Shown here: one piece after another, positions 1 through 12,309 of the stretch
Position numbering within the stretch: position 1 is the stretch's first letter
Layout: each line of letters begins with the position of its first letter
Assembly (NCBI RefSeq): GCF_024586455.1
Contig: NC_065919.1
Coordinates: 35,626,839 to 35,690,838, forward strand
Direction of reading: 5' to 3'
Length of the DNA: 64,000 nt
Origin: Bactrocera neohumeralis
Taxonomy: Eukaryota; Arthropoda; Insecta; Diptera; Tephritidae
Position numbers and translations under genes: made by a program
The notes under the pieces: model-generated
What the model was told of the DNA's origin: nothing
Databases searched by the model: none
Seen by the model: the letters and a program-made list of their open reading frames with translations, nothing else

Positions 1-3000
1 TTCTGTCTACGATTTGCAAAAATTAAAAGCAATTCATATCATAGCGGAATAACTTTCAGAATTATAAAAACTGTGCCGACTTTTTAAATATATGTATATG
101 TATATTGACTTAGCACACTAAGCAGAATCTTAGTTATATCCATTACAGTTATGATTTTGTAAACTGTTCAATAGAAAACTCAAACCATTGGTTATGTTGC
201 TGGGTGCTGTTGAGTTCTTCAAGCGGAATGTGCCTTGTTATTTATGTGAGAAATAAGGACGTGTGAAAAACGACAATGGCGAAAGAAGTAACATGGCTCA
301 TCCGTCAGCGACGTTACTTTTGTTGTTACTGCCGCTAGCTCTCATAAAGAGATATAATAATGTAATTCGTCACACTTAAAGCAGACCACTGCCCGCCATC
401 TCGCTTACACTACTGTAGTGTCAAACAAATATATCACTACCCCACTCGCACATAGCCATCCATCTTTTACGCCATACAAAACGGCACTCTCCGCCCAACC
501 GAGCTGCTGATCAACACATTCGACTGACAGCTGCCGCACTGCACAGAGAAATAGAAATGCTTTATGAGCTCGGCTCCTCCCTTTGCGATACTGCCCTGCT
601 TTTGCCAATTGGATTGCCCGAGGAGGTAGGTATGACGGTGTTGAGAAAACATTTTTTTGTTGGTGGTGTTTCTACCAAGCTCACATCATGACTTCGTTTG
701 CTCTCTTTATGTCAAGAGTTTATATCGTGCTCACCGTGTTATAGAGCCGCTATATATATTATTTCTGCAGGAAGAGAGCTACACTTTACGATGTTTAGTG
801 GGTTCTCCCAATGGCTGTTGATTACTTTACGACTTCAGTTGAGTGAATGAGCAGCGATTAAATGAGAGGATATTTTACAGTTCTGTATTGTAACTGTGTG
901 TGTGAGTATGACATTGGGTGCCCTTTGATGGATTATTTTGTTGTTGTATGACGGAGAATTTATTATTGTTTATCACTATTATTGTTCTGCCGACGGCAAA
1001 AGCACTAATTTTGATATCGTTTGGAAAAAATAGGGTGTTATACATATATTTGGTGAATAGTGCTTTTATCAATTAAAGTAATCGGTATATTGAAGTACTC
1101 CAGATGAACTAAATCTCTAAATCACGAATGACGAATACACAAACAAATGTACCTAAATACTTTTCCCTCAGAGCGGAATATTTTAAAATACAATTAAACA
1201 TTCAAAATTAATTTAATAACAATATTAGAAAAAAAAATATATTTTTGTTAAATATTTAAATTAAAGGTTAAAAAATCTTTATTAATTACTTTTCATCAAA
1301 TTTTTAATATAGAAAATATATATGCATATGTACATATATTCGAGTATGCTTCTACAAATTGATATATTATTAGATGTTTCCTTGTTAAGGTGATTGGCAA
1401 CTACCGAATGAAGTTCTAACAAACAATAAACAGTAACGCACGACTGCTTATGTCATTGCATTAGCTTGCTTGTTTATTGCCAGTTCTAAATTTTACTCAA
1501 ATGTTGAGAGTAAAGAAATTGGTTTTGCAAGCCTTCTGGGTTATTCAAGAAAATTGAGAGCGCGGAATCGTAGACACCAGCTTCTCTGAAAAGAGGAAAG
1601 AGAAATGAGTATTTGTAAGTATTAGTGTTTACTAATAAATAGAAATCCGTAAAGTCTGAGTGTTTATATCTATCAAAATAGTTATTTTGTACAATAGGGT
1701 TATCCAAATATTTAAATAATACGCATAGATTATTTCTTAAATAACACAAAATTTGTCATTATTCTTGTTCAATTTTTTTATATATAAAATATACAAATAT
1801 TACGCGTCCAAATTAATACATAACCCTCCTATTTCGTTAATTGAGACTTTTATAACTCGAATGAAAAACAAGCTATTAACAAATTTATGAAAACAATTGG
1901 TTTTGCTCTGATCAAAACTATCAAGAGCTTTGATATGAATTTATACCTGTTTCATATAAATATATGCATGGTATTTCTATATTATTTTAGTTGCAATCAT
2001 TTAAATGTAATATCCTTAATTTTCTTTGATGTGACGGTAACACTGACCAGAAAGAAATGAGATCACCTTAAAGCTGGCAAATGGAACAGTTCATTGTGAA
2101 ATAACGATATATGAAAAACATTTTTTTTAGAAAAAAATATTCTTGAGAAACTAAATACAGATGAAAACAATACCACTACAACAAAGAGGAGTAAAAACAC
2201 ATTCAAATAATACGACTGTAGAAGTCTTAACCGGACCAAAAAGAGACTTCGCTAAGGCAAAGATCTCACAAGTTGCAGAAACTACCAAAGAGTGCAATAT
2301 GCAAACGAAATAAAAGCAGTTTCTGTGCCATTGCTCGGACACACAAACAATAAGCAAAGTGAGAGCCAAATGTGTTTGAACATATTGTCAAACTATAATA
2401 CCGGCTGCTCTTAAAAGGGTGCATCCCCAACCTTTCAATATACGGACACTCACATAAATTTCAACAACCAATGAAACAAAACCAAAACAAAGAAAAATAA
2501 AACCGATAGTTTAATTGAGTTGATTGCTCACACGCTCATTGCTCTAGTTGTTGTACTCTGGTAAAAAAAAAAAATAAATTCACACGATAAATTTCGCCAA
2601 TTTTCTCGGAGTACATTTTTGGTATCCAGTGCGTACTTTATTGCTTCGGCGCGATGCCTTCGACGTAGCGTGGCCACTGAACATGTAAAATTGAAAAGCT
2701 GTGCCGCATTCAGCGTTTGCTGCCGAAGGAGAGTGTTGCTACAAAATGACATAGAAAAATAGTACCCGAAGCCGAGCCATGGCAAAAGCAATGCCTTAGA
2801 ATTAAAGGCATTGTTGAGTCGTCGCTCGTAATATAAGCATTAGTGGACCAAACAGACTGTTGCGACGGTCGCTCAGTTTTGTGGTTATCTTTCTAATAAG
2901 AATATTTCTGATGTATCTACTTCCGCTGCTCGCTTCGACGCTTACACATTCGTCACCGCAAACGACGCTGCTAGCAGAATTTGACAATATCAGTTTTTGT

Positions 3001-3688
3001 TTTTCAAATTTTACTTATTTTTTGTCACTTGGCATAGCTTTTTACTAAAGGGGGAAGGGAAGGATACCACTTCTGTGAGCTGCTAGCGAAACTTGGGAGT
3101 GTTGTTGATTCATTTGACTTTTTTGCTTCTCTATGCGTTAACTGTCTCTGTTGTTGATAATATCAAAATGCCGTTGTTGTTTATTTCTCTCCCCTATATA
3201 TTGCCGTGCCGTAGCTAGCGACAACGCTGGGGCCGCTCGCGATATCGTTAAGCTGCCTCAGTTGCTGCAGCTGCTACTGCTGCTGCGGGCTGTCTGCTCA
3301 CTTTTGCTTACTCGCGCAGCCGTATGCCCAGACAGACCGTTTTCACATACACACATATAGCTGCCGCGCTCGTAAATATGTGAAGTATATGCCTTGAATT
3401 GAATGCTTTATGGGTTTAGTTTGATAGAAGTCGTAAAGAAATCAACATCAACATCATCTACAATACACATAGAGAAATTACCCCAAAAAATAATAATAAC
3501 CGTTGGCAATAACAATAAAACAAACCGATTCTCCTAAGCAGCAAATTCCACTTGACGTGTGAACCAATGAACGGTATAATAACAATCGTTTTAATTTGCT
3601 GCACACAAACAGTGAATTGGTTACCGCCGTGCAAATCATTTCATTTTCAAGGTCATTAAATTGTAAAAATTTGACAAAAGGCACTTAC
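1..3688. other. AT-rich non-coding sequence, no gene supported
   Basis: All open frames here are short and lack recognisable domains. Two less AT-rich patches stand out, roughly 2600-3000 and 3190-3360. They contain CAG/CTG-type runs and no convincing codon pattern, which in flies is more typical of regulatory or 5' UTR DNA than of protein coding. A pyrimidine-rich plus-strand acceptor-like site lies near 770, but the sequence after it stays open for only about 25 codons. Confidence 0.6.
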
Positions 3689-3769
3689 CAAATAACATCT
3701 GCTGTTTAAGTCGAAGGTGGTGCCCGAGTGGCATAAGTAAACTGTGTACACGAAGAAATCTGCTTCCAT
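3689..3769 (-). CDS. candidate short coding exon ending at a splice donor
   Basis: On the minus strand an ATG at 3769 opens 27 codons (starting MEADFFVYTV, ending SRCYL) that run without a stop into TTG|GTAAGT, a consensus fly donor, at 3689/3688. About half the codons end in C (TTC, TAC, TGC, CAC, GGC, ACC, GAC, AAC, AGC), unlike the AT-rich surroundings and typical of real fly exons. The frame stays open seven codons upstream to a TAA, and an acceptor-like TTTTAG lies there, so this may be an internal exon rather than a first exon. A TATA-like stretch lies about 340 bases upstream on the same strand (near 4100-4115). I do not recognise the peptide and cannot identify the next exon. It could be chance; confidence is low. 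Confidence 0.3.
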
Positions 3770-4120
3770 GATCGGCAAATAGTTGCTACTAAAATATTAG
3801 TCAAAAGCAACATCTGTTCTCAAAACATCTTTACTGTGTCTACTATTTCGTTACAATCCGCAAATCATCTTCCAAGTGGGCGAGACTTTAGCGTAATGTA
3901 GACATAAGCTGAGCAAGTGAATTAGCAGTTATCATAAAAATTAACGCAACGAAATCGTAAAACTTGTACAGTGTTGAGCAGCGACAGAGCGGTTAATAGC
4001 TTGTATTAAAGGGCGCAATTGGCGCCGGAGCGGAGTATTAGTTCGACCTGCAGTGTGGTGTTTGTAGTGGTAACGGTGCGGTTTATTCATAGAAAATATA
4101 ATATATAAGCCATAAAAGAT
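3770..4120 (-). promoter_or_regulatory. possible minus-strand promoter and 5' leader
   Basis: This interval lies upstream of the candidate exon at 3689-3769. It includes a GC-richer patch around 3990-4085 and, on the minus strand, a TATA-like run (TTATATATTATATTT) near 4100-4115. A start site about 30 bases downstream of it would give a leader of about 300 bases. No initiator motif is clear, so this is inference from composition and position only. Confidence 0.15.
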
Positions 4121-7100
4121 AGATATCAGATTACCTAACTATCACATAGATTATTATATACGAGAACGGATAATGTTGTAAAAACCGGTATTCAAAAATT
4201 AAGTATAAATTGAAAAGTGCAATAATACGACAAATCTTTTTAAAAGTACTCTACTTATTATACGAATTACAATTTGGAGTGATATCAGGAGAAAAGGGAT
4301 TACTAAATTGTGCCAATACAAAACATAAAATGGTTCCAGAACATGTAAACAACTACTGGTACAAAATTATTTAAATAATTCTAAATTTATTTAGAATAAA
4401 GTCCAAAGTGAAAACCTAATGCCAAATTCTATTCTTAAATCGTTTTTCTCCACTCATGCATATAACAATATAAAGTTTGTATTGATGTAATCTTCTCACC
4501 CACAATTCTAGTCGTTGATTATAAGCAATATTTACACATTACAGTTATTTATTATTACATTTATAAAATACTAAGAAGATAAAGAAAATGGATTTTAATC
4601 TAAAAAAGTATCGGTACTCTACTATCAATTAAATAAGATGATGAAATAACTGAAAATTGTACGAGATTGCCAATGTAAAGCGACTTTCAGGATATACTGC
4701 GAAATGATAAGCATATTGGCGTGTTGCGCGCAACTGTAGCAGTTTAAGAAACGCTGTGATCTCTTATACTTTGGTAATTCCTAAACCTACATATGTACAC
4801 TGTGTTGAAAGTTTTCAATAATATAATTAAATATTATAAATAATATAAGTGTGTTTGATGAAAGAAAACTAAATAATTTCGATACAAACCAAAGGAGAAG
4901 TAATCAAAATATAGGAGTCTATGTAGGACGAAGCATATGTAGTCTATGATATTCAAAGGTAAGTTTTAAAAAAGCAAATGTTTAATATATGTTATAGTAA
5001 TATATATTATAGTTAATAGCTCGTATATCGAGATCTCAAATAACAATATTCGAGTAATACACAATTAACTATGTAAATTATTATCATCCATTTCATCTAA
5101 TCGTTCGCGATGATGGCTAGGTTAACTTATGTTCTATGGCTGGCTTTAAGATTATCGTGGGTGATATACTAAGTAGAGACCTGTATGAAGCATTTCAGTT
5201 GTTGGTTTCTCCGTATCGACAATCCGCCGTGATCCCATTACAAGTTTTTTTTACATAGACTTCTATAGCTATAAGATCAAAGGCGTTTCAGCCCTATTCT
5301 GGCAAACGCCTAACGGTCAACAATAAAATGTTCAGATGCGTCCCCATTATTCTTCCAAACAAATTATACAACTGACACCGATACGATTTTTAACTTTACC
5401 GCTTGGCTACGAATTAAATATTGAACGCTTGAATTCCTTGCAATTAGGGATAGCGAGCATAGGTAAAGACACAGACTTCATTATATCTCTTGGGATATAC
5501 CCCGACCAACAACGCAAGTGCTAGAAGTCGTTCCATTCCACAACTCAATTTGAAGGCACATTGTGACAGTTCAGGGCTAATAAAGCTTCTCTAATATTAG
5601 AAAAACGGATATGGATAGAGTCAGGTAGTTACTGGAAGAATTCCGCGGAAATCAGAGTGTAAATTTCGGTCAAATGTGAGTATTTAGCTCATCAGCTGAA
5701 ATACAATATTGATCAATTCTGTCCTTTTTAATTCATCACATTCGAGTTTTAGATTTATACTTTCAACAAGGAAAGCGTTTTTTGCATTACCATAAAACAG
5801 GAAAATCGCCACGTTTCTGCTATAAAATCAACTTTTGAAGACTTATGTCTTTACAAAGAAGAACAATAATACAGAGAAGGAGGTCACTTATATTTGGGAT
5901 TACATTATATTTTAGGTAAAGCATTTTCGTAAAAATTGTGCAGATGTGGAACACTTTACCTAACAGATTTATATTAGTGACACGATTAAAGTTTATATAC
6001 ATATTATTTTTTCATATCATTTGCCTTCTGTTACCTTTAATTAAATCTGGCATGAAAATTTGATAGTTATGTAATTATATTTATATTATTCAACATTTTA
6101 TTTATGGTAAATAATTTCAAAACTGTTGCTGCTGGTCTATGTTGCTGAAATAGATTTGAATAAATTGCTTTCTTAAAAATTGTATATTCCAAAAAAACCT
6201 ATTTTCCCTGTTGCCATGTGCCAGTTTGTAAATACTTTCGGACAAAAAAACGCTTCGCAAAGAAAAACTACAACCAATTATAAAATATTTAAAAAATATT
6301 CAGCAATAAATTTGCTTACCCTTCATTAAAGTATGAAAACCATTTATAATAGGATATTCCAAAGTTTGAATTTTACTTACTCGTACAATACATAGTATTT
6401 AATTTGGTTTTAATGAACTCCGTGTTAATATTATAAACAAATATAGTTCAAAGGAATACACTCATATTTGCGTACTAAATTGTAATCAAAATAAATTGCA
6501 AATTGCAAATTTCAAATTAAATTCCATCATTTTGACACTCAATAATTCATAACGACGATATGAAGAAGATGCATTACACACCAATGAACGTTTGAGCAGG
6601 AATGCTAGTTGCCTTATACAACAGATCATATGCTTTGAATTTTATTACTCGTATTACTTTGAATTGTTTGTTGTAATTGTATTGTTGTACTGGTACTACA
6701 TTTCGTGAATGCGTATGCATGCATGGACAAATACTCAAACCTGACAATTCTGCAACAAGCTTCATGCAACTGTGACGTAGTTCTGCAGTGCACTGCGTGA
6801 AGCTGCAACACGTTTATGATTTGCTGTTGACAGGCTTATTAAGCTCTACAGCCTCTCGGCATAGTGGCCCCCCACCAGCTGTGTCGTCTCCAGTCTGACC
6901 GGCCGCCGTTGCGATGCCCTGGGTTCTCGCTTGATATACTCTCGTTGTATACTTGTTTAATGAAATTTTGTACATCCCTTTATTCGGATGCGTACTATAC
7001 ATACATATCGTTATGTGCACGTATGTGTACTTTGAGGATCTGTACACAGCAATACAATACACCAACTATTTCACAAGTTATGGCCGCTTTGAACTTGGAG

Positions 7101-8927
7101 CTTTATATGTGAGTTATTAAATGTATGTGGCATAAATGGCAAGGGAATTAATAAACATGTATATGTATGGTAGCAACGGTGTATATGAGAGTTCCGTTAG
7201 CAAAATTTCAACCCATGTTGCCGTCTTAAAAAAAAGCATGATGCTAAATGAAACTAACACTTTTCCCAAAGAACACGAAATATTTTAAAGACAAATTTGT
7301 ATAAGCAACATGAACAATATATTTCGATATTTGAGCATCTGTAGTATATTTCTGAAAAAAACATTACCGCATAATCGAATTTAATGAATGTGGCAACACT
7401 GGCTGCATCTTTGTTCGTTGCACACGATAGCGCAGAAGTCCAACATTTGCAATAACAGTGCAAGCGAAAGGGATAACTGCTGAACATGGGCTGCAAAAGA
7501 TTCTATGATAATGAAGGATACTAGCATTGTCCGTATTCATATACATACATATGTATGTATGTACATAAACGCTCTAACTTTGGTGTACGAAAATTTTTTC
7601 TGTGCAATAGATTTTACTTTTGTTGTTGTTCTCTCAACTTATGCAAATTCGTTTTCATTTATGTTGTGATTTAGATATGTACCATGTGAAATAGTATTTA
7701 CTAAAATGAAGACATAAGGTTATTTTTCGAAAGTTATAAGCAAAATGATATATGGACCTCAGCGTCAGAGTCTCAGGTAAATATGTGAGAAATCTTTATA
7801 AAAGTCGGATAACATATTTTTCTAGAGATAACATGTCGTGTTACCAATAACGGATAACATTAAAGCTTACTGTTTCCAGCTCCGATCTTTCTAATATTTG
7901 AACTTTCCGTTGAGCTTAAAGAATTTAGGGTATCATCTGCTTCTAATAACAGTGTATTTTTGTGCTTAAAATCAACCAAATCGGGCCAATAATAACCTGA
8001 GCTTAATATAACCGTATTTTATAGAATAAGCAAATGTTTTATCAAAGTAGATTTAACGTTTAATATTGGATTAATTACAGCTAAGTTCCAAAAATGCGAG
8101 TGTGATACTTTAATGAAACAAATTAGATTTCTATAAAATAATATGAATATGAACCGAATAGTACTTCCTTACTTGTTTATTTTTTTACTTATTAACAAGA
8201 TAAAATGTTCAATATAAACTTAATCTACAAACTAATTTATTTTAGATAATCTGATAAAAAAATCAGCTTTTGAGATATCTTATTTAAGTATTGCGAGGAA
8301 GCTTTGAGTTCGATTTAGTCTTAATATCGACATATTTTCGTTTGGATATCTGTGTGGTATGTGCGATATCGCAGTGAAACGTAAACGGTTCATAACTCCG
8401 TATAATGTCAAATTGTTGCATAGGTAAGTAGCAGAAAGTATCATAGTAGTACAAATTTTGATTTTGCCCGGATTAGCCTTTTTTTACTTATTTTTATTGT
8501 ACTTCTTATATTTCGCTACAATTTTTTATTATATTAGTTTTACTTCGATTGAATTTTTTATATCATGAGTAGTTCGGTAGTATGTTCGTCCATTCCCTCC
8601 TTGGCCTGCAATTCATTGTCGCCCATATCTTTATGTTATAAATCATTGTCAGTTGTTCAATGTACTGCAATGTCACCATGAGTGGAGCGCCCCCGCTGTG
8701 GTGGCAAGTACCTACGTTAAGGCGTTGCAGCCCAACATCAGGCGTCGTTAGGAATTGGTAGTGGAACAAAATCCATTCTGCGAAAAAAGCGCGCAAAAAG
8801 CAAAGTAAACTCAAGTTTTTTAGTATCAAAATCGTAGTAGACGACCCATCAACCAGTCAACTGTAAGTCTCTTAACCCTACCGGGACAATATGTCAGAAA
8901 AATTTGTAAACTTTCTTATAACTGTAC
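4121..8927. other. unique AT-rich sequence with a plus-strand splice donor
   Basis: No gene is supported. A strong plus-strand donor, AAAG|GTAAGT, falls at 4958/4959, and the less AT-rich patch near 4000-4090 could be the start of a 5' UTR exon ending there. The stretch 5100-5580 is compositionally distinct and may be a degraded mobile element, but I could not assign it. A GC-rich patch at 6840-6940 is open on both strands; the minus reading ends in AACAGCAAATCATAA and could be a terminal exon, though its upstream acceptor is poor. Confidence 0.5.
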
Positions 8928-9235
8928 TATTGGAACCAGTTGCTTCAGAGTATTCTAGTTTTGTTCACCTAATGGTCGTACGTATCACCTAAAACTAAGG
9001 GAGATAGATATGGGGTTATAAGTTTATATATAAATGATCAGGATGACGAGAAAAGTTGAAATCCGGTTGACTATTTGTTTGTCCGTCCGTCTGTACGGCC
9101 GTGTAAGCTGTAACTCGAGGATTAAATTTCAGATAGGTAATTTGTTTTAAACCACTTTTCAAGACAAGTAAAAGAAATTGTTTAATTGTCTTAGATTTAT
9201 AAATAAGCTCCATCCCGAAAAACTCCAATTAACAT
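8928..9235 (+). repeat. DINE-1/mini-me-like repeat, 5' end fragment
   Basis: It matches the 5' part of the copies at 43896 and 55078: a GTTGCTTCAGAGTATT motif, the conserved GTTCACCTAATGG block, a GGGTTATA(A/T) run, TGATCAGGATGACGA and then a (GTCY)n tract (GTCCGTCCGTCTGT). The rest of the element is missing. Confidence 0.75.
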
Positions 9236-9473
9236 ATTGTTATACAACTTTCCTGTTTGTGTTAAAAAGAGTTCTCTAAAAGAAAAGTTTACATAATCAT
9301 TATCTTTCAAAAAGAATGTTTGGATATTTCTGCGTCAAAGTATCAATTAATCGAAAAACGGAAAATATTCACAAATGTAGAAATTATTAAAGGATATAAA
9401 TTTGTTGAAAAACAAATTTCATATCATAAAAAATTACCACAAATGTATTAAAAAAATATATATGTATATAAAA

Positions 9474-9783
9474 TTGAGGGAAGCGTAAGTTTGTGTGTAA
9501 CCGAATATTTCATACTCTTGCAACTTGCAGGCATAAAAGTCAGGGAAATACCTTAAGGTGTAAATCGTTAACCAGAAGATCGGAATCCAAGCAATTTTAT
9601 ATATATAGATATACTATATATAATTCATACACTGACTGACATATTCGGTATAAGGTTTGTTGGAAAACCGAATATCATTATATGTAGTATGTATATGGGA
9701 GTTGGGGTAGTAATGATCCGATTTTGACAATTAACTATTATCATGCCATATTCTAAAAAGAATGTTCCCTGGGAGGTTTTGCG
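9474..9783 (-). repeat. DINE-1/mini-me-like repeat, 3' part
   Basis: Read on the minus strand it ends with the family's 3' terminus: subterminal GCAAGAGTAT, a decayed GGTTAC-type stem and the CTTAC-type end. On the plus strand it carries the TTTCATACTCTTGCAACTT box and the 'CCTTAAGGTGTAAA' block shared with copies at 34958 and 59640. It is cut at 9783 by the LINE tail that follows. Confidence 0.65.
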
Positions 9784-9911
9784 GCCACTGCGAATATCAA
9801 ATTGACATAGTTCAGCGAATTAAAAGACAGCGGCTACGCTGGCTAGATCATGTTGTCCGAATGGCTATAATCGCGTAAGCGGTGTCTACGCCAATAAAGA
9901 AGAAGAAGAAT
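9784..9911 (+). mobile_element. severely deleted 3' tail of the RTE-like LINE
   Basis: About 128 bp align to the last part of the LINE at 56055-59292: GCCAC(T/G)GCGAATATC, then ATTGACATAGTTCAGCGAAT, the block encoding the C-terminal RLRWLxHVVRM motif, then TATAATCGCGTAAGCGGTGT and GTCTACGCCAATAAAG with an (AAG)n tail. Two internal segments are missing compared with the full copy. It interrupts a DINE-1-like repeat. No duplicated target site was found. Confidence 0.8.
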
Positions 9912-10054
9912 AAGAATCAGAAAACAGCGTTTGCTTAGTGCAACGGTACCATGCCATAGTTTTCTTTCATTTCCGTCCAAAGAACTTCAAATAACAATCA
10001 ATCCGATTAAACCTTCTAGATTTGCCTTTTCTCTTGGAATTTTGCCAAAAAAAA

Positions 10055-10690
10055 ATTTTAAATGGCCGAAGAAGGCAATAGCTTGATGAAATGCCTGCTT
10101 ATGTCTGATGTGGCTCATTTTTGATCTGAACGGAAGTCTAGACAAGTAAAATATATGGGGTTAATCAAATTCATAAATAATCCACGAGACGCAACTTCAT
10201 CCAGAGCGAGTCACTGTGTGGTGCGCAGTTTCATCAAGGTATATTGTAGAGCCATATTTTATTGAAGAAAACGGTGTAATGTGGGTCAAAGTCAATGGGC
10301 ACCGTTATTTAAAGATGTTAGTGAGTTTTTTACCCAGAACCGCGCCAAATATATATCCTGATTACTAGAGTTTGGTTCTAGCAATATGGAGCAAATGCAC
10401 ACCTAGCCGGACCGGTTAATGCGAAGCTCGAAATAAAATTAAAAATAAATTAATATCAAGAAACTCATCTTTCCGCTAACCCCCAAGGTCACCTGACTTG
10501 ACTGCCACGGACTTTTTTGTGGCGCTATGTCAAGAAAAAGGTGTACAAAACAAAACCAAGAAATCTGACTGAATTGAAGCAATCCAGTAAACTCATAATT
10601 GGGGCGATCCGGACTTCAACGTTTTAGACCGCAATTAATAATTTTCTAATTAGTTGTCGCATTTGCCTGGCTGAGTATGTAGTTCGTAAC
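10055..10690 (+). pseudogene. mariner-superfamily transposase, degraded
   Basis: Reading across frame breaks shows conserved blocks in the usual order for a mariner-type DDE transposase. They are SDVAHF (family SDEAHF, first catalytic Asp region) near 10108, SHCVVR and then VNGHRYLKML near 10290, F*QYGANAH (family FQQDGATAH, second Asp region) at 10376, and PRSPDLTATDFF followed by WRYVKKKVYKTKPRNL near 10494-10570. The catalytic Asp of the second block is Tyr, preceded by an in-frame TAG at 10379-10381. A two-base loss at 10517-10520 shifts the frame within the DFFLWGYV block. The N-terminal helix-turn-helix part and the terminal inverted repeats were not identified. It is a dead copy. Confidence 0.8.
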
Positions 10691-11031
10691 TTTTAAAGAT
10701 AATTAATTATAAAAAATAAAATAAAATTTGCTATACGTTTTGTTTTTGTAGCACGATTCAGGCGCCACCTTGTATTAACGTGGTATTGCATATTACAGGT
10801 CTTAAAATATTACTATATTTTGCTTCTTCTTCAGGATATATATTCAAAAAATAGCTGAAAAGATGTATGTATGTACATAGATATTATAAACTAAAGCACG
10901 AAATTTATTATTAAAGGCATATAAGGAAATTTTAACCAAATAATTGGAAATCATTATTTTTGAAATAGGTGTCTAAGATCAAAGCAGAGATAAAGAGATC
11001 CCCAACTCATCTCTCATTGGAAGTGAGAGAG

Positions 11032-11105
11032 CAATTGCTAAACGTCAAAACCTCCTGAACTATGACAGTTGATCGAGTTCAGGAGGTTTTGACGTTTATC
11101 AATTG
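11032..11105. repeat. near-perfect hairpin, 30-bp arms and 14-base loop
   Basis: The left arm 11032-11061 (CAATTGCTAAACGTC...) is the reverse complement of the right arm 11076-11105 (...GACGTTTATCAATTG), with one mismatch in 30. The loop is 11062-11075. The core CAAAACCTCCTGAACT is perfectly paired. The pairing does not extend beyond the CAATTG ends. Confidence 0.9.
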
Positions 11106-11597
11106 GAAAAGAGCGATGGCCAGATTGAAATCTTACCAAAAATTATGTAAACAGAGGGATTTTTTGCATCGCTCAAGACTAATTATAAAAACTGTAAAAG
11201 AAGGAAAATTTAATAAATTTGTGAGATTTATAGGTATTTGATGAAACGTTTTGTAGTTTGAAGCATCATAGTATTATTTTCAATGGAAAATGATTAAAAA
11301 CATTTAGTGATTGAGAGCTAACAAGCTTAAATCCTTTTATTGGGTAATGAAAGGTCAAAAGTCAGTTGTTCGAATATACTATAAAAAGATTTAAATAGTT
11401 TCTCCATATAATAATTAATCACTATACAGTAATTCTTATTCATACTAAATGTTGGGAGTTTTAATTTAAATGTCCAGAAATTACTATTTTATCCGATCTG
11501 GCCATAATGGAAAATGTTATAAAAAACGCTAATTTTGAGGCGCTCTCACACTGGAATAAGTTGGCATCCCTTTATCCCTGATCAAAGTTTATACTAT

Positions 11598-11945
11598 CAG
11601 TGGTCGGCATGAGAGGATCCGTCACTGTGTTGGTGTTCACGAAGTAGCCCAGTGAGAAATTGGAATTAAAATTAAATGAATTAATAGTATGTATAATGAA
11701 AATTAACAAAATGTATTTTAAGGATATATTCCCTATTATCTTTAAAAGACTTGGAACATAAATGGCATTGCATGGCACCAAAGACATTTAAAATCATAAA
11801 ATATTTCTCGCAGGGCATATTTGGTTTTGCGCTATAGTTTTGCGTGATGTTAATTCGTTGCTGGCTCGACAACGACTGAACGATAGAGCGTAAGCGTACG
11901 TGTGAAGTTAGTTTGCACAATTGTGCTAAGAAATGCCGACCACTG
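11598..11945. mobile_element. possible hAT-type MITE, 348 bp
   Basis: The ends are a perfect 13-bp inverted repeat, CAGTGGTCGGCAT at 11598-11610 and its complement at 11933-11945. CAGNGGTCGGCA is a familiar hAT-superfamily terminus. I found no 8-bp target duplication beside it, so the exact ends or the class may be wrong. No transposase is visible inside. Confidence 0.45.
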
Positions 11946-12309
11946 GTCTATACCGATTTCCTTCATATTCAGGGCTAAATCTAGTTGTACTTTCATAAAG
12001 TATACTTTTCTGTTGAATACCGAAAATCATAATATGAAGTAGAAGGTAGATAGGGTTAATTGTGGACCAATTTTACTCAATTTCGGAATTCGATTAAAGG
12101 ATATCACTGAATGCCACCAGTTGCTGTTAGTTATACATATATACATAGTATATATGAGGCCTTGCGTGTTATTGTTTTTTCGCAAACAAAATAAAACGTC
12201 GACGACCGAGACGACAATTTCGATATCCACGGAATTGTGGTAGGAGCTGACGTAAGTTTGCTCAACAATTGAGGTTGCGGGTAGGAGCGGCGATTCAGAA
12301 TTATAAGTA

